Shown piece after piece: positions 24,920 through 33,295 of a DNA stretch of 36,546 nt. Origin of the DNA: CAZMGG01 sp964565715. GTDB lineage: Bacteria; Planctomycetota; UBA1135; UBA2386. Location: assembly GCA_964565715.1 (NCBI GenBank), contig CAZMGG010000049.1, positions 1-36,546 of the forward strand, read 5' to 3'. Under the pieces are notes generated by a model. The model was not told the DNA's origin and did no database searches. It worked only from the letters and a program-made list of their open reading frames with translations. The position numbers were made by a program, and so were the translations under genes. Positions within the stretch are counted from its first letter, which is position 1. Every line of letters begins with the position of its first letter.

Positions 24920-26064
24920 TGGCGACCTACTACGCCGCCTGCACCCTCGGCCTCGAGGACGTGCTCGCCGACGAACTGCGCGCGCTCGGCGCCGGCGACG
25001 TCACCCCCAGGCCTGGCGGCGCCACCTTCGCCGGCGACGTGGCGCTCGGCTACGCCGCCTGCCTCTGGCTGCGCACCGCCGTCCGCGTGCAGGAGGAACT
25101 GGCCCGCGGGCGCGGCCGCGACCGCGACGACCTGTACGAACTGGCGCGTTCCGTCGATTGGGGCCGTTCCATCACCCACCTGCAGACCCTGGCGATCGAC
25201 GCCAGCGTGCGCGACAGCTTCGCCAACGACACGCGCTTCCCGGCCCTGGTGGTCAAGGACGCCATCGTCGACCAGATCCGCGATCACACCGGCCAGCGGC
25301 CCGATGTCGACCGCGAGGCGCCCGACCTGCCGGTCAAGCTGCTCCTGCACCGCGACGAGGCGGTGCTCTACCGCGACCTCGCCGGCAGCTCGCTGCACAA
25401 GCGCGGCTACCGCGCGATCCAGCACAAGAGCCCGCTCAACGAGGCCCTGGCGGCGGGCCTGCTGCTGCTCACCGGCTGGGATCGCCGCAGTGCCCTGTGC
25501 GACCCGCTCTGCGGTTCGGGCACGTTCCTGATCGAGGCCGCCTGGCTGGCCACCGACCGCGCGCCGGGGCTCGGCCGCGCGTTCGCCTTCGAGCGCTGGT
25601 GCGATGTCGAGCTGCCGGCCTGGCGCCGCCTGTTCGACGAGGCCGAGGCGCGCGCGCGGGCCGGCGCGGGCAACCAGCCGCCGCTGTGGGGCAATGACCG
25701 GCATCCGGGCGCCATCGCGCTGGCGAAGAAGGCGGCGGCCGCCGCCGCCGTGCGCGGCATCGTCTTCGGCGGGATGGAGCTGCGCGACTACGCGCCGCCG
25801 GGCAACCCGGCGCTGGTGGTCACCAATCCGCCCTACGGCGAGCGGCTCGACGACGAGGGCGATCTGGAACCGACCTGGCGCGAGCTGGGGCAGTTCCTGC
25901 GCCGCTGCTGCGGCGGCAGCACGGCGTTCGTGCTGTCGGGCAACCCGGAACTGAGCCGGCATCTGGGCCTGCGGGCGGAGCGGAAGTTCCCGGTGCGCAA
26001 CGGGCCGATCGACTGCCGCTGGCTGCGGTATGGCATCGATGCGCGGCCGGCGGCGGCGGAGTGA
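24919..26064 (+). CDS. RlmL/YpsC-type THUMP-domain RNA guanine-N2 methyltransferase
   Basis: This 381-residue protein starts with the RlmL-like YYAACTLGLEDVLADEL ferredoxin-like segment and continues through a THUMP domain (about 40-155). It ends in a Rossmann methyltransferase with SAM motif DPLCGSGTF (195-203) and catalytic NPPY (303-306). It corresponds to the N-terminal half of E. coli RlmKL, which makes m2G in 23S rRNA (G2445 in E. coli), or to stand-alone YpsC. The C-terminal RlmK half is absent. It is translationally coupled to the NuoF-like gene (TGATG), which is probably incidental. Which rRNA or tRNA position it modifies is not readable from the sequence. Confidence 0.88.
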   Translation: MATYYAACTLGLEDVLADELRALGAGDVTPRPGGATFAGDVALGYAACLWLRTAVRVQEELARGRGRDRDDLYELARSVDWGRSITHLQTLAIDASVRDSFANDTRFPALVVKDAIVDQIRDHTGQRPDVDREAPDLPVKLLLHRDEAVLYRDLAGSSLHKRGYRAIQHKSPLNEALAAGLLLLTGWDRRSALCDPLCGSGTFLIEAAWLATDRAPGLGRAFAFERWCDVELPAWRRLFDEAEARARAGAGNQPPLWGNDRHPGAIALAKKAAAAAAVRGIVFGGMELRDYAPPGNPALVVTNPPYGERLDDEGDLEPTWRELGQFLRRCCGGSTAFVLSGNPELSRHLGLRAERKFPVRNGPIDCRWLRYGIDARPAAAE

Positions 26065-26072
26065 TGTCGTAA

Positions 26073-26090
26073 CTGTTTGTCCATGAACAG
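26073..26090. repeat. 18-base hairpin (possible terminator or operator)
   Basis: CTGTTTG and its near-complement TGAACAG flank a TCCA loop (seven pairs, two of them G-T). It lies nine bases after the methyltransferase stop. No T-run follows, so it is not a classical intrinsic terminator. Confidence 0.35.
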
Positions 26091-26136
26091 CTTATGGAAT
26101 CGTTGGCCGTGCCATGGACCCGCCCGTGTCCAAGAT

Positions 26137-26153
26137 AGCTACCAGAAGCTACC
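26137..26153 (+). promoter_or_regulatory. AGCTACC direct repeats upstream of antitoxin (possible operator)
   Basis: AGCTACC occurs at 26137-26143 and 26147-26153, a period of exactly ten bases (one helical turn), ending nine bases before the antitoxin ATG. Toxin-antitoxin operons commonly repress themselves through such sites. Binding here is inferred. Confidence 0.4.
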
Positions 26154-26162
26154 TTCAGGACC

Positions 26163-26309
26163 ATGCGCGCCGTCGGCCTGAAGGTCCTCAAGAACAAGCT
26201 CAGCGAGTACGTCCGTCTCGCCGCCAGCGGCGAGACGGTGCTGATCACCGATCGTTGTTTAGCGCCAGGGGGTCGAGGGCAATCATTGGCCGGGCCGATC
26301 ACGCCATGA
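26163..26309 (+). pseudogene. Truncated Phd/YefM-type antitoxin (N-terminal 31 residues)
   Basis: ATG 26163 begins with VGLKVLKNKLSEYVRLAASGETVLITDR, the typical N-terminal DNA-binding segment of prevent-host-death antitoxins. After codon 31 (26255) the sequence loses family character. It runs 17 more codons in foreign, less GC-rich DNA to TGA 26307-26309. The usual C-terminal toxin-binding half is gone. The DNA-binding part may still act as a short repressor of its own promoter. The new stop overlaps the start of the next gene (ATGA 26306-26309), so translation of this remnant could feed the downstream pair. Confidence 0.75.
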
Positions 26310-26674
26310 CGAGAGCGGAATTGACAGCGTCCTTGGTTGAGATCGCCGACAAGGGAGGCAAGACGGTGTGGCAGCTTCCGCGGGAAGCAGTGATTGACGC
26401 CCTCAGAGCTGGCGACATGACGGTAGCGCCCATCCCGGTAAAGGTGGGCCTCATTGGAGGCCGACTCGTCACAGAACCAACTCGGTCGGCGGCAACGCTG
26501 CTAGAGGCTGGGGCATTTGTGTCGAGCTGGCAGCCGCAACTGATAGGAGCAGGGAAGGCTCATCGGAAGTTGTTGATGCGAATGAGAATGCACGGGCATG
26601 ATCTGGGGAGATTTGCCATACGCAAGTGCTTCTCACAGGAATCGCTAGCATTAGCTAGGAGGCTTGGACGATGA
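26306..26674 (+). CDS. Unknown basic protein, first gene of inserted pair
   Basis: This 122-residue protein is not recognised. It is soluble and has no signal or membrane helix. By rough count it carries a net charge near +9, with a basic C-terminus (HRKLLMRMRMHGHDLGRFAIRK). The N-terminus (TRAELTASLVEIADKGGKTVWQLPREAVIDALRAGD) looks helical. ATG 26306 overlaps the stop of the truncated antitoxin frame, and the gene's own stop overlaps the start of the next gene (ATGA 26671-26674). Base composition differs from the GC-rich chromosome. The basic-then-acidic overlapping arrangement resembles toxin/antitoxin or effector/immunity pairs, but nothing in the sequence proves it. Confidence 0.6.
   Translation: MTRAELTASLVEIADKGGKTVWQLPREAVIDALRAGDMTVAPIPVKVGLIGGRLVTEPTRSAATLLEAGAFVSSWQPQLIGAGKAHRKLLMRMRMHGHDLGRFAIRKCFSQESLALARRLGR
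26657..26662 (+). promoter_or_regulatory. Ribosome binding site of the acidic gene
   Basis: AGGAGG lies eight bases before ATG 26671, inside the end of the preceding gene. It supports the overlapping start and independent translation of the second gene. Confidence 0.7.
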
Positions 26675-27078
26675 GTGAGTTCGGGCCGCCCACTGATGTG
26701 TTCCCACTGCCGTTTGACTCTGCAGGGCATGAAGCTCTAGTCTCGATCGACTATGCATTAGGTCAGGCCACAATAGAGGTAAAGAGTGCGGAAGCGCTTG
26801 TGCGGGGCCTGCGCCTGGGGCTCGTCATGCGGCTGTGGAATGTATGCCACATTCGTCTGGATGACCACCGGATACAGGACAATGCAGCTGCTGACTTGGC
26901 CTATGATAGGATAGTTGTCGTCCGCGAGAGTGCTATCATCCGCCGCCTGAGGGATGACGGCGACCTGCTTCCTGACGAGGAGTTTGCTCACATCCTACTT
27001 GCCGTGGACGGCGGACCTGCTCTGTCTGCAGTGTGCGAACGGTACGACCGACCTCGCCCTATTCGCGACGACGACTAG
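26671..27078 (+). CDS. Unknown acidic protein, second gene of inserted pair
   Basis: This 135-residue protein is not recognised. By rough count it is strongly acidic (about 25 Asp/Glu against 15 Lys/Arg) and ends RDDD. It looks like an alternating beta/alpha small domain (ALVSIDYALGQATIEVKS, then LVMRLWNVCHIRLDDHRIQD) with no membrane segment. A clear AGGAGG lies eight bases upstream, and the start overlaps the stop of the basic protein gene. The opposite charge of the two products fits a binding pair. It ends 40 bases before the PIN-toxin remnant. Confidence 0.62.
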   Translation: MSEFGPPTDVFPLPFDSAGHEALVSIDYALGQATIEVKSAEALVRGLRLGLVMRLWNVCHIRLDDHRIQDNAAADLAYDRIVVVRESAIIRRLRDDGDLLPDEEFAHILLAVDGGPALSAVCERYDRPRPIRDDD

Positions 27079-27118
27079 TTCCACTTGGTGGCGATGAAGT
27101 TCCCGGTTCGGTCAAGTC

Positions 27119-27430
27119 GTGTGCTCCAGCCGGTTGCTGGAATACGAGTGCTGGGTCGTGCTCCACTCCCGTCGCCTGGGCAACTCGCACGGCGAACCCC
27201 TGCACGCCATCCTGGGCCGCGTCGCCTTCGTCGAGTTGCTGCCGGCGGTGCTGGCCCACGCGCTGGACCCGTTCCCGCAGCCGCTCCGCACCCTGGATGC
27301 GCTGCACCTGGCGACGCTGGAGTTCCTCCGCGAGCACGGACCGGCACCGCGGCTCCTGAGCTACGACCAACGCCTGATATCGGCGGCCCGCAAGGCCGGC
27401 TTCGACGTGTGGCCGGCAAGCTTTGGCTGA
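27119..27430 (+). pseudogene. PIN-domain (VapC-like) toxin, 5'-truncated
   Basis: The frame reads SSRLLEYECWVVLHSRRLG, then RTLDALHLATLEFL and a terminal LLSYDQRLISAARKAGF. These are the middle and C-terminal parts of a VapC-type PIN ribonuclease, including the conserved Glu of LLEYE and the Asp of TLDALHLA and SYDQRL. The N-terminus with the first metal-binding Asp (usually in a YLDSSA-like strand) is missing. The frame is stopped by TGA at 27095-27097 just upstream. It is the natural partner of the antitoxin remnant at 26163. GTG 27119 could start a short product, but without the first Asp it should be inactive. Confidence 0.75.
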
Positions 27431-27612
27431 AGTCGTGCTCCTGACCGCGGTTGGGGCGTGACCGTGGTCCGTCTACGGGCGTACCGGCGGCAGTGCCCAT
27501 GAAGCCCATGAAGCCGAAGGCGGTGCTTCTCTTCGCAGAATGCTCTGGCCGGCAGCCAACACGGCCTACCTACGTCGCTTCGGGGCGCATACGATACAGG
27601 TAGAGGTATCAC

Positions 27613-28326
27613 ATGAATAACGAGCTACTGAACCGTTTGGAGAAGCTAGAGAAGTCCAATCGAAAGCTGCGTGCGATCGCCATCATACCCTCCGTTGTCA
27701 TGTTGTGCCTGGCGTTGCTGGCGATGCAGGACGCAGACAAGAAGGAAGTGATCACAACCGATACCCTTCGCGCCAAGCGAATCTATGCGGAGGAGTTCGT
27801 CCGCGCTGGCCCCGGAGGAGATGGCGGCTACGCTCTTCTTCGCGACGGAGTGACAGGTCCAGAGCTTGAGATTCGCGGGCGCGGAACAGAAAGGGACACA
27901 ACTGCAACCATGAGCCCATCGGGTCTCACCATCAACGGCCATGGCTACCGAGTTGCCATGGGTGTATCGACCGAGGCAGGCTTGATCGAGGGTCAACCGA
28001 AGCCTCCCGACGGTGCGCATGTCCTACTGTCTGGACCACCCCGGCCTGGCGCGCGAAACCCCTTGTCGCATGATCCCTCGATCACGGACCTGGAACTCCG
28101 GAAGGCTCTGGCCGATTTGCCTTTCACCGCACCGCGCGTGCTCCTCGCTACAAGCGTCGATCGTGGCTCTAGCATCCGCATCTGGGATGCTCTACACCGC
28201 AACAGGGTAACCCTGGGAGCCCAGGCGCTCGTGGAAGGGCAAGGACGCGAGCGTCAGTACGCGGAGGGAACCATGACACTATGGGACGAGACAGGCCGCT
28301 TGCAGGTGCTACTGCCCCAAAGGTAG
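27613..28326 (+). CDS. Membrane-anchored hypothetical protein
   Basis: The protein has 237 residues. The N-terminal helix NNELLNRLEKLEKSNRKLR has coiled-coil character and is followed by one transmembrane segment (about 24-42, IAIIPSVVMLCLALLAM). The rest is a soluble, probably exported, glycine-rich beta domain with repeated short hydrophobic strands (YALLRDGVTGPELEIRGRG, SSIRIWDALHRNRVTLGAQ, TMTLWDETGRLQVLLP). Similar strand-repeat proteins with a coiled-coil and anchor occur in planctomycetes, from memory, with no known role. AGAGGT precedes the ATG by about five bases. GC is lower than average, so the gene seems part of the accessory island. No partner is evident. Confidence 0.72.
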   Translation: MNNELLNRLEKLEKSNRKLRAIAIIPSVVMLCLALLAMQDADKKEVITTDTLRAKRIYAEEFVRAGPGGDGGYALLRDGVTGPELEIRGRGTERDTTATMSPSGLTINGHGYRVAMGVSTEAGLIEGQPKPPDGAHVLLSGPPRPGARNPLSHDPSITDLELRKALADLPFTAPRVLLATSVDRGSSIRIWDALHRNRVTLGAQALVEGQGRERQYAEGTMTLWDETGRLQVLLPQR

Positions 28327-28532
28327 GTGGTCGCTTCACTTCGATATATGCGTCACCTGGTACCTCCTTCACCACACGCAGTGTCATGCTCCCACCGACT
28401 CGCTATGGCGTGACCAAGGACAGAACTGGTGATCCTTCGGTTCACGCTCGAGTGGCACCGGCCTTGGCAGACAGCGCAACTCCCAGAACTTCCTGGTGCG
28501 GTCGACGGGCCGATCCCTCACCGAGATGCGCC

Positions 28533-30713
28533 ATGAGCCACCCCCTTCGACTCTTGGGCACCTTGCTTGCCGGCCTGGGCGCAGCCGCACCGGTGGCCGC
28601 CCAGGCCGCAACCACCTGGACCTGGACCCGCAGTTCCTTCCACCCTCTGTCGCCAACCGGCTTCTGCATGGGCTACGACCAGGCACGACAACGGGTCGTC
28701 CTGTTCGGCGGCGACCGCATGAGCAGCAATCGCAAGCTGGACGACACATGGGAGTGGAATGGCAGCCGGTGGCTGGATCGCACCGGCCCGATCCGCCCCC
28801 CCGGCCGCGCCGCCGCTGCGATGGCGTGGGATCCCAACACGGGCAAGGTCCTGCTGTTCGGCGGCGCCAGCGACAACATCCTGTTCGGCGACACCTGGCT
28901 CTGGGATGGCATCACCTGGCAGCAGGTGCAGACGCCTGCGGCGCCGCCGGCCCGCTGGCGTCACCGCCTCGCGACTGACCCGGTCCGGCGACGCATCGTC
29001 CTCTTCGGTGGCAGCAACGCGGTGTTCGCCACCAGCGGTTTCCAGGACACCTGGGAGTGGGATGGCCAGCAGTGGCTACAGCAGTTCCCGGCCACCCGGG
29101 TGCCCGCAGCGCGGGAGGGGCACGCGATGGCCTACCACGCCCAGACCGGGCGTGTGGCGATGTTCGGTGGCAGCCTGGGACTCTGGGGCTACAACCAGTT
29201 CCTGCCGGTCGAGGAGTGGGATGGCGCCGATTGGGTGCAGGTCCCCATCACCGGCGGACTGAATCCGGGGTACGTCGCCAGTCCGGACGCCGTGCCGGAC
29301 CCCGTGTCCGGTGGGGTGCTCCTGCTGGGGCTCTGGAACCTGGGTCGGACCACGGGACCCTGGCAGCAGGCGCAGTACCGCTGGAGCAACGGGCGCCTCA
29401 CCGCCGTCACGCCGACAACCACCGGACCGTTGCGCAGCAACTGGGATGCGGTGGAACTCGATGTGGCTCGCGGCGAGTTGGTCGCCTTCGGCGGCGTCGA
29501 TGGACTTGGTCCCGAGGCTCGCAACACCTGGGCCTATGACGTGGCGGGCAACTCCTGGCGGCGGGCAGCGGACATGACCGGACCGCCGGGGGGCCAGACC
29601 GCCCAGCTCATGGCCCACATTCCGTGGGAGGATCGGTTCCTGGTGCTCTATTGGCCGTCGCAGAGCTCCCCTGCCGAGACCTGGGTACGCGACGATGCTG
29701 GTTATCGGCGACTCCAGGTGGGTCCGGGGCCACGATGGGGAACTCTGCCGCTGCCCCTGCCTGACCAGAGAATGGTCATTGGCTATGACGGTGTGAATCG
29801 CACAATCTACGCATTCGACGGCACAGCATGGTCACAGATCCCACAAGCCAACTGGCCAACGCGCCCAGTCGGCCCAGTCGCCTATGATCCGGCCATACGC
29901 AAGATCTACTTCGCCGGAAACGCCGAGATCTGGACGTGGGATCTAGCCGGCTGGACGTTCGTGACTCAGGCACCAGGTACCAACTACTACCAGTTCAATG
30001 CCTTTGACCAGGACCGCCGCGTGCTGGTTCGCTGGGTCAACAACACCGGAGTGGCAAGCATTCATGAGTGGGATGGGACGACGTGGACCACGCATCCCGC
30101 GGCCAGCAATGAAGTGACCGGCTTCCTGCGATTCGTCCCTGGGCACGGCGTCGTCCATGGCACCCCAACCGGCGAATGGCTCTGGAACGGCAGCCAATGG
30201 ACGACCCTGGCATTGTCATCGCCGCCGCCGCCGACGACGAACGGATTCCATGCGGTGTACGACGCCAATCGGTTGCGCATCCGGGTCAAGCGCATCACCG
30301 ACGCATTCTTCGAGGAACTGTGGGACCTGCGCCCTGGCAGCCTTCTTGCCAACACGCTGCACCCCCGACTCGGCACGCCACTGCAGTTGACCCTGGCCGT
30401 CCCTGGACACGGTGGCGAGCCGTGGCTCCTGGGCCTGTCGACCTCACTGGTGCCCGGCATACCGATCGGTGCCTTGACCTCGGCCACACCCGAGCGCGTC
30501 GTGCCGCTGGCGCCCGACTGGCTGCTGGACGCCAGCCTCGCCACCGGCCTCGCCGGCATCCTGGATCCCCAGGGCCGGGGACAGCGGACCCTGATGATCC
30601 CGCCGAACCCGGCGCTGGACGGGTTCTCGTTCCATGCGGCCGCCCTGACGATCACGCCGAGTCTGATGGTCGGCCACCTGAGCCAGCCGCTGTCGATCCA
30701 CATCGGTCGCTGA
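28533..30713 (+). CDS. Secreted Kelch-repeat propeller protein
   Basis: This 726-residue protein has a signal peptide (LLGTLLAGLGAAAPVAAQA). Kelch-like repeats of the form RxVLFGG...DTWEWDGxxW recur: QRVVLFGG, GKVLLFGG, RRIVLFGG, GRVAMFGG and GELVAFGG. Weaker ones follow (RTIYAFDGTAW, RKIYFAGNAEIWTW, WVNNTGVASIHEWDG). The C-terminal ~130 residues (from LHPRLGTPLQLTL to LSQPLSIHIGR) form a beta-rich domain like that in the other secreted propellers of this window. It is probably an extracellular binding or structural protein. ATG 28533 is chosen for the signal peptide. The upstream 206 bases (28327-28532) hold no gene I can support. Confidence 0.85.
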   Translation: MSHPLRLLGTLLAGLGAAAPVAAQAATTWTWTRSSFHPLSPTGFCMGYDQARQRVVLFGGDRMSSNRKLDDTWEWNGSRWLDRTGPIRPPGRAAAAMAWDPNTGKVLLFGGASDNILFGDTWLWDGITWQQVQTPAAPPARWRHRLATDPVRRRIVLFGGSNAVFATSGFQDTWEWDGQQWLQQFPATRVPAAREGHAMAYHAQTGRVAMFGGSLGLWGYNQFLPVEEWDGADWVQVPITGGLNPGYVASPDAVPDPVSGGVLLLGLWNLGRTTGPWQQAQYRWSNGRLTAVTPTTTGPLRSNWDAVELDVARGELVAFGGVDGLGPEARNTWAYDVAGNSWRRAADMTGPPGGQTAQLMAHIPWEDRFLVLYWPSQSSPAETWVRDDAGYRRLQVGPGPRWGTLPLPLPDQRMVIGYDGVNRTIYAFDGTAWSQIPQANWPTRPVGPVAYDPAIRKIYFAGNAEIWTWDLAGWTFVTQAPGTNYYQFNAFDQDRRVLVRWVNNTGVASIHEWDGTTWTTHPAASNEVTGFLRFVPGHGVVHGTPTGEWLWNGSQWTTLALSSPPPPTTNGFHAVYDANRLRIRVKRITDAFFEELWDLRPGSLLANTLHPRLGTPLQLTLAVPGHGGEPWLLGLSTSLVPGIPIGALTSATPERVVPLAPDWLLDASLATGLAGILDPQGRGQRTLMIPPNPALDGFSFHAAALTITPSLMVGHLSQPLSIHIGR

Positions 30714-30829
30714 AGCCCGACAGCTGGCCTGGAGGCAAGCGGCTGCGTTGAAAGGCGACATCCAGGTGCCCCTTGGCCCGGTTGAGGTGAGCGGCCGCCG
30801 CCCTTGCTGACAGCTTCAACGCTCCCGGC

Positions 30830-32152
30830 CTACCGGCCCAGCCCACCTCCGCCCGCCTCCGCGCGCGCCGCACTACGGCCGAGCCACAGCCCCAGCGCCG
30901 CCCAGCCCGCCAGCACCGGGGCTGCGCCCATCGCCAGCGCCGGGCCCGACACCTGCAGCCGCACCAGCAGGTCGTTGATCCACGCGCCCAGCAGGTCGCC
31001 GCAGCGCAGCACGAAGGTGTCGATGATCGCCTTCGACTTGTACTTCTCCTCCAACCCCAGCGGCGTGAACAGCACCTCGCGCGCCGGCTTGTCGAACGCG
31101 TACTGCAGCGTGCGGCGGGCGACCTCGAACGCCGCCATCAGCCCGACCATCGGCCAGACCGCCACCAGCGACAGGCCGAGCAGGCTGCACAACGGCATCA
31201 CGCACAGCACCACCGCCAGCCCCAGGCGCAGCAGGGCCGCGCGGGTGAACCAGACCTGGATCACCAGGGCCAGCAGGTTGTGGAACAGGTTGATGCGGGC
31301 GAACAGCGCGCGCCGTTCGCCCGGCTCGGCGATCTGCTCGCCGGCCAGTCCCTGCAGCTGGTAGTAGAACGCGGTGGCGATCACCGCCGCGATCAGCACG
31401 AACCCGGCGATGCCCAGCAGGTACCGCGAGCGCAGCAGCAGCACGAGGCCGCGCAGGGCGCCGCCGCCGGCGATCCGTTCGGCGGCGGGATCGACCCCGT
31501 GCTCGGCCAGCATCCGTTCGCAGGCCCGCCGCGAGCGCGCGTAGCACCAGACCGCCAGTTCGAGCGCGATCGCAGCGCCCACCATCACCGCCGCCGGCGA
31601 CATGGCGCTGGTCAGCGACGCGATGGTCGAGCCGAGGATCGCACCGAGCGTGCCGCCCACCGCCACCAGACCGAACAGGCGCTTGCCCTGGGTGCTGGTG
31701 AAGTGATCCACCGCGTGCACCCAGACCAGCGCGACGCCGCACACCACGAACGACGTCACCCAGGAGTAGAACAGAGCCGCCACCAGGCACTCCGGGCGGG
31801 ACCAGTCGAGCACGCCGGCCTGCAGCGGCGGCGTGAGGCCGTAGGCGACGGCGAAGGCGACGAAGCTGAGCGCGAAGGCGCGCAGCACGAAGGGCAGGAA
31901 GCGCCGCGTCGGCAGGCGGTTGGCCAGCACCATGTAGGGCTGGTTCAGCAGCGTCACCATGACGAAGGTCAGGGTGAAGAGCGGCGCCAGGTTCTGCTCG
32001 CCGACCACCGTGCCGATCTCCTCGCGCAGGGGCCGCAGCAGGTAGTAGCTGCCCAGGACGGCGAAGAAGAACGCGGCGGTCCACAGCGCGGCGGCCCGTT
32101 CCGCCGTCGTGGCGTCGTGCAGGCGCAACAGGCGCAGGAGGTGGGAACGCAC
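30830..32152 (-). CDS. Npt/Tlc-like NTP/NDP transporter (12-TM)
   Basis: This protein of about 440 residues has about 11-12 hydrophobic segments. It opens with WTAAFFFAVLGSYYLLRPLREEIG, carries RLFGLVAVGGTLGAILGS in the middle, and has PAREVLFTPLGLEEKYKSKAIIDT near the end. These blocks match bacterial homologues of ATP/ADP translocases grouped with the major facilitator superfamily. In free-living bacteria their substrates are largely unproven. GTG 32152 is taken as start. A TTG at 32197, directly after the stop of the glycosyltransferase gene, would add 15 residues and cannot be excluded. It follows the GT2 gene on the same strand and is convergent with the Kelch gene. Confidence 0.8.
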   Translation of the reverse strand: MRSHLLRLLRLHDATTAERAAALWTAAFFFAVLGSYYLLRPLREEIGTVVGEQNLAPLFTLTFVMVTLLNQPYMVLANRLPTRRFLPFVLRAFALSFVAFAVAYGLTPPLQAGVLDWSRPECLVAALFYSWVTSFVVCGVALVWVHAVDHFTSTQGKRLFGLVAVGGTLGAILGSTIASLTSAMSPAAVMVGAAIALELAVWCYARSRRACERMLAEHGVDPAAERIAGGGALRGLVLLLRSRYLLGIAGFVLIAAVIATAFYYQLQGLAGEQIAEPGERRALFARINLFHNLLALVIQVWFTRAALLRLGLAVVLCVMPLCSLLGLSLVAVWPMVGLMAAFEVARRTLQYAFDKPAREVLFTPLGLEEKYKSKAIIDTFVLRCGDLLGAWINDLLVRLQVSGPALAMGAAPVLAGWAALGLWLGRSAARAEAGGGGLGR

Positions 32153-32197
32153 GGCGGCTCTACGGGGCCGGGCGCAGGAGGCGCGGACGGCCGGCAA

Positions 32198-33295
32198 TCA
32201 TGCCCCGGACGCTCCATCGGGGCCGTTCCGGCCCTCGATCCGGTCGAGGAAGGCCTGCTCGGCGGGCTTCAGGCGGCGGCCCGGCAGGCGCCAGAGACGC
32301 AGGCGCGCCACCTCGCGCAGCAGCCGGGCGATCCAGCGCTCGCGCTCGTCGAGGATCTTCGGCAGGTTGCGGTGCTCGCCCCAGCGGGCGTCCAGTTCGC
32401 CGGCGAGCCCGCGCACGGCGTCGCGGGTCGAGAGCAGCAGGTCGAGCAACGCCTCGGTGGCCGCGCCGCCGCGGCGCGCCGCCAGCAGCGGCAGCAGTTC
32501 GCGCAGGGCGTCCGGGGTCGCCGACTGGTACCAGGGTGAGCGCACCAGTTCGGCGGCGAAGCGGTCGGGGAAGTGCCGCGCCAGCACCAGCAGGCGGTTG
32601 CGCTCGCCCAGTTCGTCCTTCCAGGTCTTGGCCTTGCGGATCGAGCCATGGCCGACGTGGACGCATTCCGCCGCCGGCACGTAGAGCGAGCGCCAGCCCG
32701 CCGCCGCCAGGGTGAGCGCGAGGTCCACGTCCTCGTAGTACATGTGGAAGGCCTCGTCCTGACCGCCCACCGCGCGCCAGGCGGCCACGCGGAACAGGGC
32801 GCAGCAGCCGGACACGCCCAGCACCGGTGCGGGCGGGCCACCGGGACCGGGATCGGCCTGCCCCTGATCGCGATCGAGCCAGTAGAGATCGTCGCGCTGG
32901 GCGATGCCGGTCGTGCAGATGCGGCCGTCGGGGAACAGGATCCTGGGCGCTGCCGCCGCCGCCCGCGGATCGGCGTCGAGCGCCGCCACCAGCGCGGCGA
33001 GACAGCCGGACCGCAGGGTGGCGTCGGTGTTGAGCAGCAGCGCGTAGGGCCCCTCGGCGCGGCCGACGCCGAGGTTGTTGGCCGCCGTGTAGTTGTTGCG
33101 CTCGGCGCGCACCACCGGCACCTCCGGGAAGCGCTCGGCGAGCAACGAAAGCGAGCCGTCGCTGGAGCCGTTGTCGATCACGACGATCGACACGCCGCCC
33201 GGCACCTGCTGCGCCTGCACCGACTCCAGGCAGGCGGTCAGGAACTCGGCGCCGTTCCAGTTGACGACGACGACGGTGACCGTCGCCGCACTCAT
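32198..33295 (-). CDS. Family 2 glycosyltransferase
   Basis: This 365-residue protein has a GT-A fold start TVTVVVVNWNGAEFL, then IVVIDNGSSDGS for the nucleotide-binding region and LLNTDATL at the DxD position. GCCALFR and the acceptor-side YYEDVDL (catalytic-base region) follow. This is the rhamnosyltransferase-like GT2 arrangement used in cell-surface glycans. The C-terminal ~100 residues are helical and arginine-rich and might contact the membrane; no transmembrane helix is obvious. ATG 33295 is preferred to an in-frame start eight codons earlier because the family begins almost immediately after it. The divergent 197-base gap to the HAMP protein gene (33296-33492) shows no other feature. 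Confidence 0.88.
   Translation of the reverse strand: MSAATVTVVVVNWNGAEFLTACLESVQAQQVPGGVSIVVIDNGSSDGSLSLLAERFPEVPVVRAERNNYTAANNLGVGRAEGPYALLLNTDATLRSGCLAALVAALDADPRAAAAAPRILFPDGRICTTGIAQRDDLYWLDRDQGQADPGPGGPPAPVLGVSGCCALFRVAAWRAVGGQDEAFHMYYEDVDLALTLAAAGWRSLYVPAAECVHVGHGSIRKAKTWKDELGERNRLLVLARHFPDRFAAELVRSPWYQSATPDALRELLPLLAARRGGAATEALLDLLLSTRDAVRGLAGELDARWGEHRNLPKILDERERWIARLLREVARLRLWRLPGRRLKPAEQAFLDRIEGRNGPDGASGA

Larger units (their letters stand above)
26256..27118 (+). other. Foreign segment replacing the middle of a toxin-antitoxin locus
   Basis: About 0.86 kb of noticeably lower GC lies between the last recognisable antitoxin codon and the first recognisable PIN-toxin codon. The antitoxin's 3' half and the toxin's 5' end are missing, so this is a replacement rather than a clean insertion. 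I found no flanking direct repeat, terminal inverted repeat, transposase or attC core at the joints. The boundaries are estimates based on where protein similarity stops. Confidence 0.6.

Noticed and set aside
26240..27125. Integron cassette or insertion sequence in the toxin-antitoxin locus
   Set aside because: No GTTRRRY/RYYYAAC pair, transposase, terminal inverted repeats or target duplication could be found at the joints.
27497..27515. Short ATGAAGCC tandem repeat
   Set aside because: Only two 9-base copies in an intergenic stretch; too little to interpret.
28270..28388. Inverted CATGACAC/GTGTCATG pair around the end of the membrane-anchored gene
   Set aside because: The eight-base arms are about 100 bases apart and likely occur by chance; no associated element.
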